64,000 bases of DNA from Nocardioides halotolerans DSM 19273 (GTDB lineage: Bacteria; Actinomycetota; Actinomycetes; Propionibacteriales; Nocardioidaceae): NCBI RefSeq assembly GCF_000422805.1, contig NZ_AUGT01000009.1:506727-570726 (forward strand). The letters run 5' to 3'. Below, in pieces: positions 17,596 to 28,586 of the stretch; positions within the stretch are counted from its first letter, which is position 1; the number at the start of each line of letters is the position of its first letter. The position numbers and the translations under genes were made by a program. Under the pieces are notes generated by a model. That model did not search any database and was not told the DNA's origin. It saw only the letters and a list, made by a program, of their open reading frames with translations.

Positions 17596-18387
17596 GTGAC
17601 CACCCTCGCGACCCTGACCGCGCCCCGGGGCAGGGCCGACGCCGCGCTCGTCGCGGCCGTCGACGTCGCCCGCGCGGCGCTGCTCGAGGACGTCGACCCC
17701 GCCGACGTGGGCGACCACCTCGGCGCGACCAACGAGGGCGAGCGCGTGGTCACCCACCAGTTCGCCTGCACCCGTCGCGGCTACCTCGGCTGGCGCTGGT
17801 CGGTCACGATCACCCGCGCGCCGCGCCAGAAGACGGTCACGGTCGACGAGGTCGTGCTGATCCCGGGCGACGACGCGATCGTCGCCCCGGCGTGGGTGCC
17901 CTACCGCGACCGGATCCAGGCCGGCGACCTCTCGCCCGGCGACCTGCTGCCGGTCAGCGACGACGACCCGCGCCTGGTCCCGACGTACTCCTACGGCGAC
18001 GACCCCCTCGACAGCGACGACAGGGCCCAGGTCCGGCAGGTCGCCCAGGACCTCGGCCTCGGCCGGGTGCGCACGCTCTCGGCCGAGGGTCGTGACCTCG
18101 CCGCACAGCGGTGGTACGACGGCGACGGCGGCCCGGACACCCCGCTGGCCCAGTCGGCGCCCCACCACTGCCACACCTGCGGCTTCCTGCTGCGCATCGC
18201 CGGCCCGCTCAGCGAGACGTTCGGGGTCTGCGCCAACGGCGACGCCAACGACGACGGGCGCGTGGTCAGCTTCGACCACGGGTGCGGTGCCCACTCCGAG
18301 GTGCGGCTGGCCAAGAGGCACGAGCCCCAGCCGTTGCCCGACCACGTCTTCGACACGCTCAGCACCGACGAGTTCGAGAGCTTCTGA
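17596..18387 (+). CDS. DUF3027 family protein
   Basis: 263 residues. Contains HHCHTCGFLLRIAGPLSETFG and VCANGDANDDGRVVSFDHGCGAHSE, with a Cys/His pair set (CHTC and the later C...C) that could bind zinc, and the PYRDRIQAGDLSPGDLLP stretch; all are typical of this actinobacterial family. No function is established. Its position beside the cold-shock and MFS genes is a conserved actinobacterial neighbourhood. Convergent with the DUF2530 gene across a hairpin/repeat region. Confidence 0.88.
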   Translation: MTTLATLTAPRGRADAALVAAVDVARAALLEDVDPADVGDHLGATNEGERVVTHQFACTRRGYLGWRWSVTITRAPRQKTVTVDEVVLIPGDDAIVAPAWVPYRDRIQAGDLSPGDLLPVSDDDPRLVPTYSYGDDPLDSDDRAQVRQVAQDLGLGRVRTLSAEGRDLAAQRWYDGDGGPDTPLAQSAPHHCHTCGFLLRIAGPLSETFGVCANGDANDDGRVVSFDHGCGAHSEVRLAKRHEPQPLPDHVFDTLSTDEFESF

Positions 18388-18398
18388 GGGAGCGAGCA

Positions 18399-18475
18399 GC
18401 CGACCGCGAGGAACGAGCGGTCGGCGTGGGCGAGCGAAGGTCGAGCAAGCCCTGCGGGTGAGGAACGAACCCGCA
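18399..18475. terminator. two stem-loops sharing the same 9-nt loop
   Basis: The first is a perfect 9-bp stem GCCGACCGC/GCGGTCGGC (18399-18407, 18417-18425). The second is TGCGGGT/ACCCGCA (18453-18459, 18469-18475). Both loops read GAGGAACGA. They lie right after the DUF3027 stop and may end its transcript, or be mobile-type palindromic repeats. Confidence 0.55.
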
Positions 18476-18535
18476 ACGGGCGGGTCGAGACCACCGCAGC
18501 CCGCGCTGGGACTCGATCACCGGCGGCGGGCACTC

Positions 18536-18671
18536 GCTGCGGTGATCTCGACAGGCTCGATCGGCGGTCGGTGAGCGGGGTGCCTCGCTGCGGGGATCTC
18601 GACAGGCTCGATCCGCGGTCGTCGAGCGGGTGCCTCGCTGCGGTGATCTCGACAGGCTCGATCAGCGGTGG
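18536..18671 (+). repeat. three copies of a 35-bp dispersed repeat
   Basis: Copies at 18536-18571, 18587-18621 and 18637-18671 share the core CTGCGGTGATCTCGACAGGC followed by TCGATCnGCGGT, spaced about 50 bp. The same core occurs five more times in reverse orientation at 48970-49460. No coding signal is seen here. Confidence 0.85.
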
Positions 18672-18672
18672 C

Positions 18673-18969
18673 TCAGTCCGCGGCCTCGCCGGCAGCGCGC
18701 TCACGCCTGAGATTGCGCCGCCGACGGCAGTACTCGAGTCCGAACAGGCCGAGCCCGAAGCCGGCCAGGCAGGTCCACAGCCACCAGGTGTGGCCGTCGT
18801 CCTGGAGCCGGCCGTAGAACGGCAGCAGCGCGACGAACCCGATCAGCCAGGCGAGGGTGCCCACCTCGACGGTGCGGACGCCGTCCACGTCGAGGGGCTC
18901 GACGTCGGCGACGATGAAGGTGCGGCTGCCGATCTCGTGCTGCATCGGCTGGTCGTCGCGCAGGTCCAC
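18673..18969 (-). CDS. DUF2530 family membrane protein
   Basis: 98 residues from GTG 18969. Two hydrophobic helices (TLAWLIGFVALLPFYG and WLWTCLAGFGLGLFGLEY) are followed by a basic tail CRRRRNLRRERA, as in DUF2530. TAGCCT on the minus strand (18981-18976) lies 6 nt before the GTG, a leaderless arrangement that supports this start. Function unknown; it is placed next to the purine permease gene, divergently. Confidence 0.85.
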   Translation of the reverse strand: MDLRDDQPMQHEIGSRTFIVADVEPLDVDGVRTVEVGTLAWLIGFVALLPFYGRLQDDGHTWWLWTCLAGFGLGLFGLEYCRRRRNLRRERAAGEAAD

Positions 18970-19058
18970 GTGGTCAGGCTAGTCGCCCAGGCAGAAGCGG
19001 GGCACGACATGCCGGGCGAGGTGTTCCGCCGGGGCCGTGGTTCTGGTTGGGTGCGGCC

Positions 19059-20498
19059 ATGAGCTCGCAGACGACGGCGGGGGGCCGCTCCGGCCTCGAC
19101 GGCTACTTCAAGATCACCGAGCGGGGGTCGACGGTCGCCACCGAGATCCGCGGCGGCATCGTCACGTTCTTCACGATGGGCTACATCGTCGTCCTCAACC
19201 CGCTGATCCTCGGCTACGCGACGGACGTCGACGGCAAGTACCTCGGGGGTGGCAGCGAGCCGAACCTCGCGGCGATCGCGGCCGGCACGGCCCTGGTCGC
19301 CGGCGTGCTGACCATCCTGATGGGCGTCGTGGCCAACTACCCGCTGGCGCTCGCGGCGGGCCTCGGGCTCAACGCCTTCGTCGCCTTCGCGATCGCCAGC
19401 CAGATGACGTGGGCCGACGCCATGGGCCTCGTGGTGATCGAGGGCGTGATCATCCTGGTGCTGGTGCTCACCGGCTTCCGGACCGCGGTCTTCCACGCGG
19501 TGCCGACCTCGCTCAAGACCGCGATCTCGGTCGGTATCGGCCTGTTCATCGCCCTCATCGGCTTCGTCGACGCGGGGTTCGTGGCGCGCATCCCCGACGC
19601 CGCCAACACCACGGTGCCGGTGCAGCTGGGGGCGACCGGTGTGCTGACCGGCTGGCCCGTGGTCGTGTTCGCCTTCGGGATGGTGCTGGTCATCGCGCTG
19701 TGGGTCCGCAAGATCAAGGGCGCCATCCTGATCTCGATCGTCGTGACGACGATCCTCGCGCTGGTCGTGGACGCGCTCGGGGCCGACAAGGGCTGGTCGC
19801 TCAACGAGCCGGCGTTCCCCGACGACGTCTTCGACACCCCCCACTTCGACACGCTGGGGCACTTCTCGCTGCTGGGCTCCTTCGACAGCATCGGCGTGGT
19901 CTCGACGCTCCTGCTGATCTTCACGCTGATGCTGGCCGACTTCTTCGACACCATGGGCACGATGACGGCGATCGGGGCCGAGGCCGGGCTGCTCGACGAG
20001 GACGGCGTGCCCCCGAACACCGAGCGGATCCTCGTGGTCGACTCCATCGCCGCGGCGGCGGGCGGCGCGGGTGGCGTCTCGTCGAACACCTCCTACATCG
20101 AGTCGGCCGCAGGCGTCGGCGAGGGGGCCCGCACGGGCGTGGCCTCGGTCGTGACGGGCGTGCTGTTCCTGCTGACGATCCTGATCGCGCCGCTGGTCGA
20201 GATGATCCCGTCGGAGGCGGCCGTCCCGGCGCTGGTGCTCGTCGGGTTCCTGATGATGCAGCAGGTCAGGGAGATCGACTGGGCCGACCTCGAGATCGCC
20301 ATCCCGGCCTTCCTCACCATCGTGCTGATGCCGTTCACCTACTCGATCAGCGTCGGTATCGGGGCCGGCTTCATCGCCTACGTCGTCATCAAGCTGGTCG
20401 TCGGCAAGGCCGCGAAGGTGCACCCGCTGCTGTGGCTGGTCGCCGCGTCGTTCGTCATTTACTTCGCCATCGACCCGATCACTCGAGTGCTCACCTGA
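19059..20498 (+). CDS. AzgA-type purine (adenine/guanine/hypoxanthine) permease
   Basis: 479 residues from ATG 19059; a TTG at 19047 is the alternative. The N-terminus FKITERGSTVATEIRGGIVTFFTMGYIVVLNPLI is diagnostic of the NCS2/AzgA group. GLGLNAFVAF, DFFDTMGTMTAIG and GVSSNTSYIESAAG are the conserved purine-permease motifs, with about 12-14 helices. It imports adenine, guanine or hypoxanthine by proton symport; the exact preference is unknown. No purine riboswitch is visible in the short upstream region. Confidence 0.93.
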   Translation: MSSQTTAGGRSGLDGYFKITERGSTVATEIRGGIVTFFTMGYIVVLNPLILGYATDVDGKYLGGGSEPNLAAIAAGTALVAGVLTILMGVVANYPLALAAGLGLNAFVAFAIASQMTWADAMGLVVIEGVIILVLVLTGFRTAVFHAVPTSLKTAISVGIGLFIALIGFVDAGFVARIPDAANTTVPVQLGATGVLTGWPVVVFAFGMVLVIALWVRKIKGAILISIVVTTILALVVDALGADKGWSLNEPAFPDDVFDTPHFDTLGHFSLLGSFDSIGVVSTLLLIFTLMLADFFDTMGTMTAIGAEAGLLDEDGVPPNTERILVVDSIAAAAGGAGGVSSNTSYIESAAGVGEGARTGVASVVTGVLFLLTILIAPLVEMIPSEAAVPALVLVGFLMMQQVREIDWADLEIAIPAFLTIVLMPFTYSISVGIGAGFIAYVVIKLVVGKAAKVHPLLWLVAASFVIYFAIDPITRVLT

Positions 20499-20594
20499 CA
20501 CAACCTTTTCGCCGAACCCCACGTCAAGGGAGGTAGGGCGCCGCTGCTTATGGTGGGTGGTGCCCTGTCAACCTCGTCAGTAGAAGGGTTCGTC

Positions 20595-21584
20595 ATGACT
20601 CATGTCATCAAGCGCACCGCCGTAGCAGTGACGGCGGTCGCCGTCGCCGCTGGTGGTGTTCTCCTGGGTGCGCCCGCACAGGCCGTCCCCACCAGCACGA
20701 CCCAGATCCGGTCGGGCGACCTCATCGCCCCGAGCGACACCGCCGACGGTGGCGTCCAGCAGTTCCTCCACCAGGGGGTGCACCTGCGGACCGTCAACAA
20801 CACCGGCTACGCCCGCGGCACGTTCGCGGTCGGGGTGCCGCTCGCACAGGTCGCGACCGTCGACTTCACCTGGTACGGCACGGACTTCTCGCCTGGCATC
20901 AAGTACTACGTCGACGCAGACGCCGACGGCAAGATCGACGGCGAGCTCCGTGGCGAGGACGTCTACGGCGGCAAGGACGTCTGGCTGAACGGCGACACCC
21001 AGGACTACCCGGCGTCGGCGCTCCCGGACAACTACTTCGCCGACCACGCGCCGTGCACCGGCGCCACCCAGGCGCCTGGCGCCACCGACCCCTGCGGGTC
21101 CTCCGGTGCGTCCAAGCACGGCTCCCTGGCCGACTGGGCCAAGCTGCTGCAGGCCGCGACCGGCAAGGCGCCGGTCGTCGTCAACGGCGGCTGGTCGCTG
21201 ACCGGCGCCGCGGCTGACGGCGTCCTGATCCAGATCACCTACGGTCCGGAGCAGTTCGTCTTCACCGACCTCGCGAAGGCCAAGGTCACGGTCGACGCCA
21301 CCGCCAAGAAGGCCCAGATCAACCGGGGTCAGAAGGCCCGGATCCAGGGCCACGTGGAGCCGGCCGGCACCGGTGCCAAGGTCTCGCTCGAGGCGAAGAT
21401 CAAGGGCAAGTGGACCGTGCTCAAGACCAAGGTCCTCGCGGCCAACGGCAACTTCAAGTTCGGTGACAAGCCCGCGAAGATGGGCGTGAACCGCTACCGC
21501 GTGCAGGTCACCGAGACCAACGCGACCATGTCGGCCAAGAGCAAGACGGTGAAGGTGCGCGTCATCCGTCACCACAGGCGCTAG
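20595..21584 (+). CDS. secreted protein with C-terminal Ig-like domain
   Basis: 329 residues from ATG 20595 (AGAAGGG upstream). A Sec signal peptide ends at about residue 31 (GAPAQA before VPTS). The middle (35-230) carries a fold of unknown type with the Asp-rich YYVDADADGKIDGELRGEDVYGG, possibly calcium-binding. The C-terminal 95 residues resemble the beta-sandwich stress or cell-wall domains found in Nocardioides secreted proteins (RGQKARIQGHVEPAGTGAKV, WTVLKTKVLAANGNFKF). A 15-bp terminator follows. Function unknown. Confidence 0.75.
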   Translation: MTHVIKRTAVAVTAVAVAAGGVLLGAPAQAVPTSTTQIRSGDLIAPSDTADGGVQQFLHQGVHLRTVNNTGYARGTFAVGVPLAQVATVDFTWYGTDFSPGIKYYVDADADGKIDGELRGEDVYGGKDVWLNGDTQDYPASALPDNYFADHAPCTGATQAPGATDPCGSSGASKHGSLADWAKLLQAATGKAPVVVNGGWSLTGAAADGVLIQITYGPEQFVFTDLAKAKVTVDATAKKAQINRGQKARIQGHVEPAGTGAKVSLEAKIKGKWTVLKTKVLAANGNFKFGDKPAKMGVNRYRVQVTETNATMSAKSKTVKVRVIRHHRR

Positions 21585-21602
21585 CCACCGAAGCGCTCGA
21601 CG

Positions 21603-21636
21603 CGAGCGGCCACCCCCGACCGGGGGTGGCCGCTCG
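21603..21636 (+). terminator. strong intrinsic-type hairpin
   Basis: A perfect 15-bp stem (arms 21603-21617 and 21622-21636, ending in five C/G pairs) closes a GACC loop, 18 nt after the stop codon of the secreted-protein gene. No long T-run follows, which is usual in high-GC actinobacteria. Confidence 0.85.
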
Positions 21637-21663
21637 TCCTGTTCGTGGGGTGCCCGCGGAATA

Positions 21664-21691
21664 GTTAGCCTAAGTAATGAGTTAGGCTAAC
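21664..21691. promoter_or_regulatory. palindromic operator over the marR promoter
   Basis: Perfect 10-bp arms GTTAGCCTAA (21664-21673) and TTAGGCTAAC (21682-21691) are 8 bp apart. The right arm contains the likely -10 TAGGCT (21683-21688), 6 nt before the marR ATG. MarR proteins usually repress their own promoter by binding such a site. The right arm GTTAGGCTAAC also matches the core of the DtxR/IdeR iron box, so iron control is a second possibility. Confidence 0.75.
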
Positions 21692-21694
21692 GAC

Positions 21695-22144
21695 ATGCCC
21701 ACTGTGGAGAAGGTTGCCCGCACCGACGCCGGTCTGGCGTCGGAGCTGCGCATGTCCGTGATGCGGCTGCGCCGCCGGCTCGCCAGCGAGCGCGACCCCG
21801 ACAACGACCTCAGCCTCCCGGTCATGGCCGTCCTGGGCGCGCTGTTCCGCAGCGGCGAGCTCACCGTGGGCGAGCTCGCGGCCCAGGAGCGGGTGCAGCC
21901 GCCGACGATGACCCGCAAGGTCGCCTTCCTCGAGGAGGGCGGCTACATCACCCGCCGTGCGCACGAGACCGACGGCCGCGTCGTCCTGGTCACGCTGACG
22001 GAGCGGGGCCGTGACGTCGTGCTGGCCGACCGCACCCGACGCGACCGGTGGCTCTCCCGCCAGCTGCGCGACCTCAGCCCCGCGGACCGCGACGTGCTGC
22101 GCGCTGCCGCCCCGATCCTGAAGAACCTCGCCGAGCGAGACTGA
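21695..22144 (+). CDS. MarR-family transcriptional regulator
   Basis: 149 residues, normal for the family. The winged helix-turn-helix covers about 55-115 (LTVGELAAQERVQPPTMTRKVAFLEEGGYITRR, and the wing D.RVVLVTLTERG). It starts 3 nt after a palindrome and is probably leaderless. It is followed 20 nt later by an MFS exporter gene, the usual target of such repressors. The ligand is likely to be a toxic small molecule carried by that transporter; this is inference. Confidence 0.9.
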   Translation: MPTVEKVARTDAGLASELRMSVMRLRRRLASERDPDNDLSLPVMAVLGALFRSGELTVGELAAQERVQPPTMTRKVAFLEEGGYITRRAHETDGRVVLVTLTERGRDVVLADRTRRDRWLSRQLRDLSPADRDVLRAAAPILKNLAERD

Positions 22145-22164
22145 GTACCTGAGTGAGCACCTGA

Positions 22165-23439
22165 GTGAGCCCCACCTTCCGAGCCCTGCGCAACCCGAAC
22201 TACCGGCTCTACGTCGCCGGCAGCGTCGTGTCCAACACGGGCACCTGGATGCAGCGGGTCGCCCAGGACTGGCTGGTGCTGAGCCTGGCCGGCACCGGCG
22301 GCACCGAGCTCGGCATCACGACCGGGCTCCAGTTCCTGCCCACGCTCCTGCTGGCGCCGTACGCCGGCGTGGTCGCGGACCGCTTCCCCAAGCGCGTGCT
22401 GCTCCAGCTCACCCAGCTCGGTATGGCGGTCTCCGCGCTGGCGCTGGGCGCGATCGCCGTCAGCGGGCACGCCCAGGTGTGGATGGTCTACGCCCTGGCG
22501 TTCACGTTCGGCATCGCCGCCGCCTTCGACGCACCCACCCGCCAGTCGTTCGTGTCCGAGATGGTCGGTCCCGACGACCTCACCAACGCGGTCGGCCTCA
22601 ACTCCGCGGCGTTCAACATCGCCCGCCTTCTGGGCCCGGCGCTGGCCGGTCTGCTCATCGGCGTCCTCGGCGGCGGAGCCCGCGCGTCGGGGTGGGTGAT
22701 CCTGGTCAACGGCCTGTCGTACTTCGCGATCATCTGGCAGCTGCAGCGGATGGACACCCGCCTGCTCCACACCCCCGAGCCGCGCGGCCGTGCGCCCGGC
22801 ATGCTCCTGGAGGGGATGCGCTACGTGCGCTCCCAGCCGAAGATGATGATGATCCTGGTGCTGGTGTTCTTCGCCGGGACCTTCGGGATGAACTTCCAGA
22901 TCACCTCCGCCCTGATGGCCACCCAGGTCTTCGACAAGGGAGCCGGCGAGTTCGGCGTGCTCGGCTCGGCGCTCGCGATCGGCTCGCTCTCGGGAGCGCT
23001 GCTGGCCGCGCGGCGGCCCACCATCCGCCTCCGGCTGCTGCTCTTCGCCGCGACCGGCTTCGGCGTCGCCGAGATCGTCGCCGGGCTGCTGCCCTCCTAC
23101 CTGGCCTTCGCCTGCTTCGCGCCGGTGATCGGCTTCTGCACCATCACCCTGCTCAACTCCGCCAACGCCACGATGCAGCTCTCGTCCGACCCGCTGCTGC
23201 GGGGCCGGGTGATGGCGCTCTACATGACCGTCGTCATGGGCGGCACGCCCCTGGGCGCGCCCGTGATCGGACTCATCGGCGAGCAGCTGGGCGCCCGGTG
23301 GACGCTGATCCTCGGCGGCGTGCTGGTGCTGGTCGGCGTCGGGCTGGCGGTGCTGGTGCTGCACCGCGTCGAACGCCGGGTGGCGACCCTCGCGCAGGCC
23401 GACGTCCGCCTTTTTGACCCTCTCACGGCCGCCCGGTAG
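22165..23439 (+). CDS. MFS exporter, EntS/macrolide-type
   Basis: 424 residues from GTG 22165, 20 nt after marR. About twelve helices. The N-terminus FRALRNPNYRLYVAGSVVSNTGTWMQRVAQDWLVL and the loop ADRFPKRVLL are typical of DHA3-like (EntS-type) exporters. The final helix and tail ends VATLAQADVRLFDPL. Co-transcribed with MarR. It may pump out antibiotics or siderophores. The rpsL promoter lies in its last 30 bp and stop codon. Confidence 0.9.
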   Translation: MSPTFRALRNPNYRLYVAGSVVSNTGTWMQRVAQDWLVLSLAGTGGTELGITTGLQFLPTLLLAPYAGVVADRFPKRVLLQLTQLGMAVSALALGAIAVSGHAQVWMVYALAFTFGIAAAFDAPTRQSFVSEMVGPDDLTNAVGLNSAAFNIARLLGPALAGLLIGVLGGGARASGWVILVNGLSYFAIIWQLQRMDTRLLHTPEPRGRAPGMLLEGMRYVRSQPKMMMILVLVFFAGTFGMNFQITSALMATQVFDKGAGEFGVLGSALAIGSLSGALLAARRPTIRLRLLLFAATGFGVAEIVAGLLPSYLAFACFAPVIGFCTITLLNSANATMQLSSDPLLRGRVMALYMTVVMGGTPLGAPVIGLIGEQLGARWTLILGGVLVLVGVGLAVLVLHRVERRVATLAQADVRLFDPLTAAR

Positions 23440-23442
23440 GCT
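23414..23442 (+). promoter_or_regulatory. str operon promoter
   Basis: TTGACC (-35, 23414-23419) and TAGGCT (-10, 23437-23442) are exactly 17 bp apart, a near-consensus SigA-type promoter. The -35 is inside the MFS gene and the -10 contains its TAG stop codon. Transcription would begin near 23449, giving a leader of about 160 nt to rpsL with a GCCCGGCA/TGCCGGGC hairpin at 23556-23574. Confidence 0.75.
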
Positions 23443-23607
23443 CGATCCTCGGTGTCTGGCTCGTCCAGGCACGTCGGCGTGCCCCTCTCCTGCCGGTTCT
23501 CACGGCGGGTCGGCAAGCGGCTGACAAGGCACAGGCAACAACGCACTACACCCGTGCCCGGCAAGGTGCCGGGCCGTGAGGGAAGAACAGAAAGGGAACC
23601 ACTCGAG

Positions 23608-23982
23608 GTGCCCACCATCAATCAGCTGGTCCGCAAGGGCCGCCAGGACAAGGTGTCGAAGAACAAGACGCCTGCCCTGAAGGGTTCGCCCCAGCGACGC
23701 GGCGTCTGCACGCGCGTCTACACCACCACCCCGAAGAAGCCGAACTCCGCCCTCCGCAAGGTCGCCCGCGTGCGCCTGAGCAGCGGCGTCGAGGTCACGG
23801 CGTACATCCCGGGCGTGGGCCACAACCTCCAGGAGCACTCGATCGTGCTCGTCCGCGGCGGCCGGGTGAAGGACCTCCCCGGCGTCCGCTACAAGATCAT
23901 CCGCGGCACCCTCGACACCCAGGGCGTCAAGAACCGCAAGCAGGCTCGCAGCCGCTACGGCGCGAAGAAGGAGAAGGGCTGA
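23608..23982 (+). CDS. rpsL: 30S ribosomal protein S12
   Basis: 124 residues, full length. Contains the universally conserved [17 protein letters not shown] and the [11 protein letters not shown] loop that contacts the decoding site; the streptomycin-sensitivity lysine is in this region. GTG start, preceded by AAGGGAACC. It is the first gene of the str operon, read from its own promoter. Its stop and the S7 ATG share one base (TGATG), so S7 is coupled to it. Confidence 0.98.
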   Translation: MPTINQLVRKGRQDKVSKNKTPALKGSPQRRGVCTRVYTTTPKKPNSALRKVARVRLSSGVEVTAYIPGVGHNLQEHSIVLVRGGRVKDLPGVRYKIIRGTLDTQGVKNRKQARSRYGAKKEKG

Positions 23983-24452
23983 TGCCTCGCAAGGGTCCGG
24001 CCCCGAAGCGGCCGCTCGACGTCGACCCGGTCTACGGGTCGCAGCTGGTCACCCAGCTCGTCTCCAAGGTGCTCCAGGACGGCAAGAAGCAGGTCGCCCA
24101 GCGCATCGTCTACGGCGCCCTCGAGGGCTGCCGAGAGAAGACCGGCACCGACCCCGTCGTCACGCTCAAGCGTGCGATGGACAACGTCAAGCCGGCCATC
24201 GAGGTCAAGTCGCGCCGCGTGGGTGGTGCGACCTACCAGGTCCCGATCGAGGTCAAGGGCACGCGCGGCACCACGCTCGCGCTGCGCTGGCTGGTCGGCT
24301 ACGCCCAGGACCGTCGCGAGAAGACGATGGCCGAGCGCCTCATGAACGAGATCCTCGACGCCTCCAACGGCCTCGGTGCCGCGGTGAAGAAGCGCGAGGA
24401 CACCCACAAGATGGCCGAGTCCAACAAGGCCTTCGCCCACTACCGCTGGTGA
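23982..24452 (+). CDS. rpsG: 30S ribosomal protein S7
   Basis: 156 residues, the standard length. Binds the 3' major domain of 16S rRNA and starts assembly of the head. Conserved [22 protein letters not shown] and FAHYRW terminus are present. Coupled to S12 by a 1-nt overlap. The family member often controls str operon translation in E. coli; whether it does so here is unknown. Confidence 0.98.
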   Translation: MPRKGPAPKRPLDVDPVYGSQLVTQLVSKVLQDGKKQVAQRIVYGALEGCREKTGTDPVVTLKRAMDNVKPAIEVKSRRVGGATYQVPIEVKGTRGTTLALRWLVGYAQDRREKTMAERLMNEILDASNGLGAAVKKREDTHKMAESNKAFAHYRW

Positions 24453-24584
24453 CCGCGCGGGCCGGGTCCTGACGGAACAAACGACCACCTGGTCGGCGTT
24501 CTCCCGGGGCCCGGACCGGACTCGGTTCCCCGGGCTTCACGCACGTGACGTGCACCTCAGACCAAAGGGACGGAAGACACCAAC

Positions 24585-26696
<2,112 letters not shown>

Positions 26697-26768
26697 TTCG
26701 GCGCACGACCCTCGGCACCACCCACGCAAGTACGAGTCCCTAGATTACGCAACCAGGAGGAGCCCACA

Positions 26769-27962
<1,194 letters not shown>

Positions 27963-27975
27963 TCACCGAACGCAG

Positions 27976-28017
27976 CGAAGCCCCCGAGTCAGCCGCAAGG
28001 CTGACGAGGGGGCTTCG
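27976..28017 (+). terminator. str operon terminator
   Basis: Outer arms CGAAGCCCCC (27976-27985) and GGGGGCTTCG (28008-28017) enclose an inner stem GTCAGCC/GGCTGAC with a GCAA loop. It begins 14 nt after the tuf stop codon. A bulged GA in each strand separates the inner and outer stems. Confidence 0.88.
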
Positions 28018-28407
28018 TCGCGTCCGGAAGCGTCTCGGGACCGAGCCGAGTCGGCGCTACTGCTGCTTCACGCGCGCAGCGACCCGCGTCCTCGCTGGTC
28101 GAGTTGGTCGCGCAGCGACCGGCGTCCTCGCTGGTTGAGGAGGTCGCGCAGCGACCGGCGTCCTCGCTGGTTGAGGAGGTCGCGCAGCGACCGTCTCGAA
28201 ACCTCGTACGCCGGGGCAGCGACGCAAGCGCGCCCCCTTCCGAGACGCTGATGCGCACGCTCCTCAACCAGCGGGGCGAGGCTCTCCCAAGTGGTGCAAC
28301 GTTCAATGAGAGCCCTCTCACCGCGGCCTCACGGTGACCTCACGGTGCGACGGCACGGTTCGTGGTGTCAGAAGCAGCACTCGCACCATCACCACGGAGG
28401 CACCACC
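28018..28407. repeat. repeat-rich gap after tuf; three 36-bp tandem units
   Basis: Three 36-bp units lie end to end at 28073-28108, 28109-28144 and 28145-28180, followed by a partial fourth at 28181-28193; units 2 and 3 are identical. Each has CGCTGGTTGAGGAG or a variant. The reverse complement CTCCTCAACCAGCG appears once at 28260-28273, so long-range hairpins can form. There are no unique spacers, so it is not CRISPR. No other gene is seen in this gap. Confidence 0.8.
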
Positions 28408-28566
28408 ATGGCTCGCTCGCACCTTCTCAAGGCGCTCCGCCCGGCCCGCGTCACCGGTCGGCACGGCCGTCGGCACGGCGGTCGGCACGGCCGCTCGCAC
28501 ACCGGCACAAACACCAACACGGGGACCGGCACCGGCACCCGTACCCGCACCCGCACGCGCGGCTGA
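28408..28566 (+). CDS. small basic Thr/Gly/Arg-repeat peptide
   Basis: 52 residues from ATG 28408, with GGAGG 8 nt upstream. The first part is basic and His-rich (GRHGRRHGGRHGRSH); the second alternates Thr with Gly, Asn then Arg (TNTNTGTGTGTRTRTRTR). No known family and no signal peptide or double-Gly leader. Its stop is 21 nt before an ABC exporter gene that has its own GCGGAGGA site, so they are probably co-transcribed. It could be a peptide substrate, an RNA/DNA-binding peptide, or a chance frame; the codons are repetitive (ACC/GGC) which argues caution. Confidence 0.45.
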   Translation: MARSHLLKALRPARVTGRHGRRHGGRHGRSHTGTNTNTGTGTGTRTRTRTRG

Positions 28567-28586
28567 CGGGGCGGAGGATCCGCACC

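Noticed and set aside
18843..20522. Minus-strand frame opposite the purine permease
   Set aside because: Composition is His/Arg/Asp-rich shadow text and the plus strand has a complete conserved gene.
28073..28193. 36-bp tandem repeats that could look like CRISPR
   Set aside because: The units abut with no unique spacers and no cas genes are present.
27989..28321. Minus-strand frame with repeated CATSSTSEDAGR text
   Set aside because: It is only the translation of the 36-bp repeats; no ribosome site and no homologous look.
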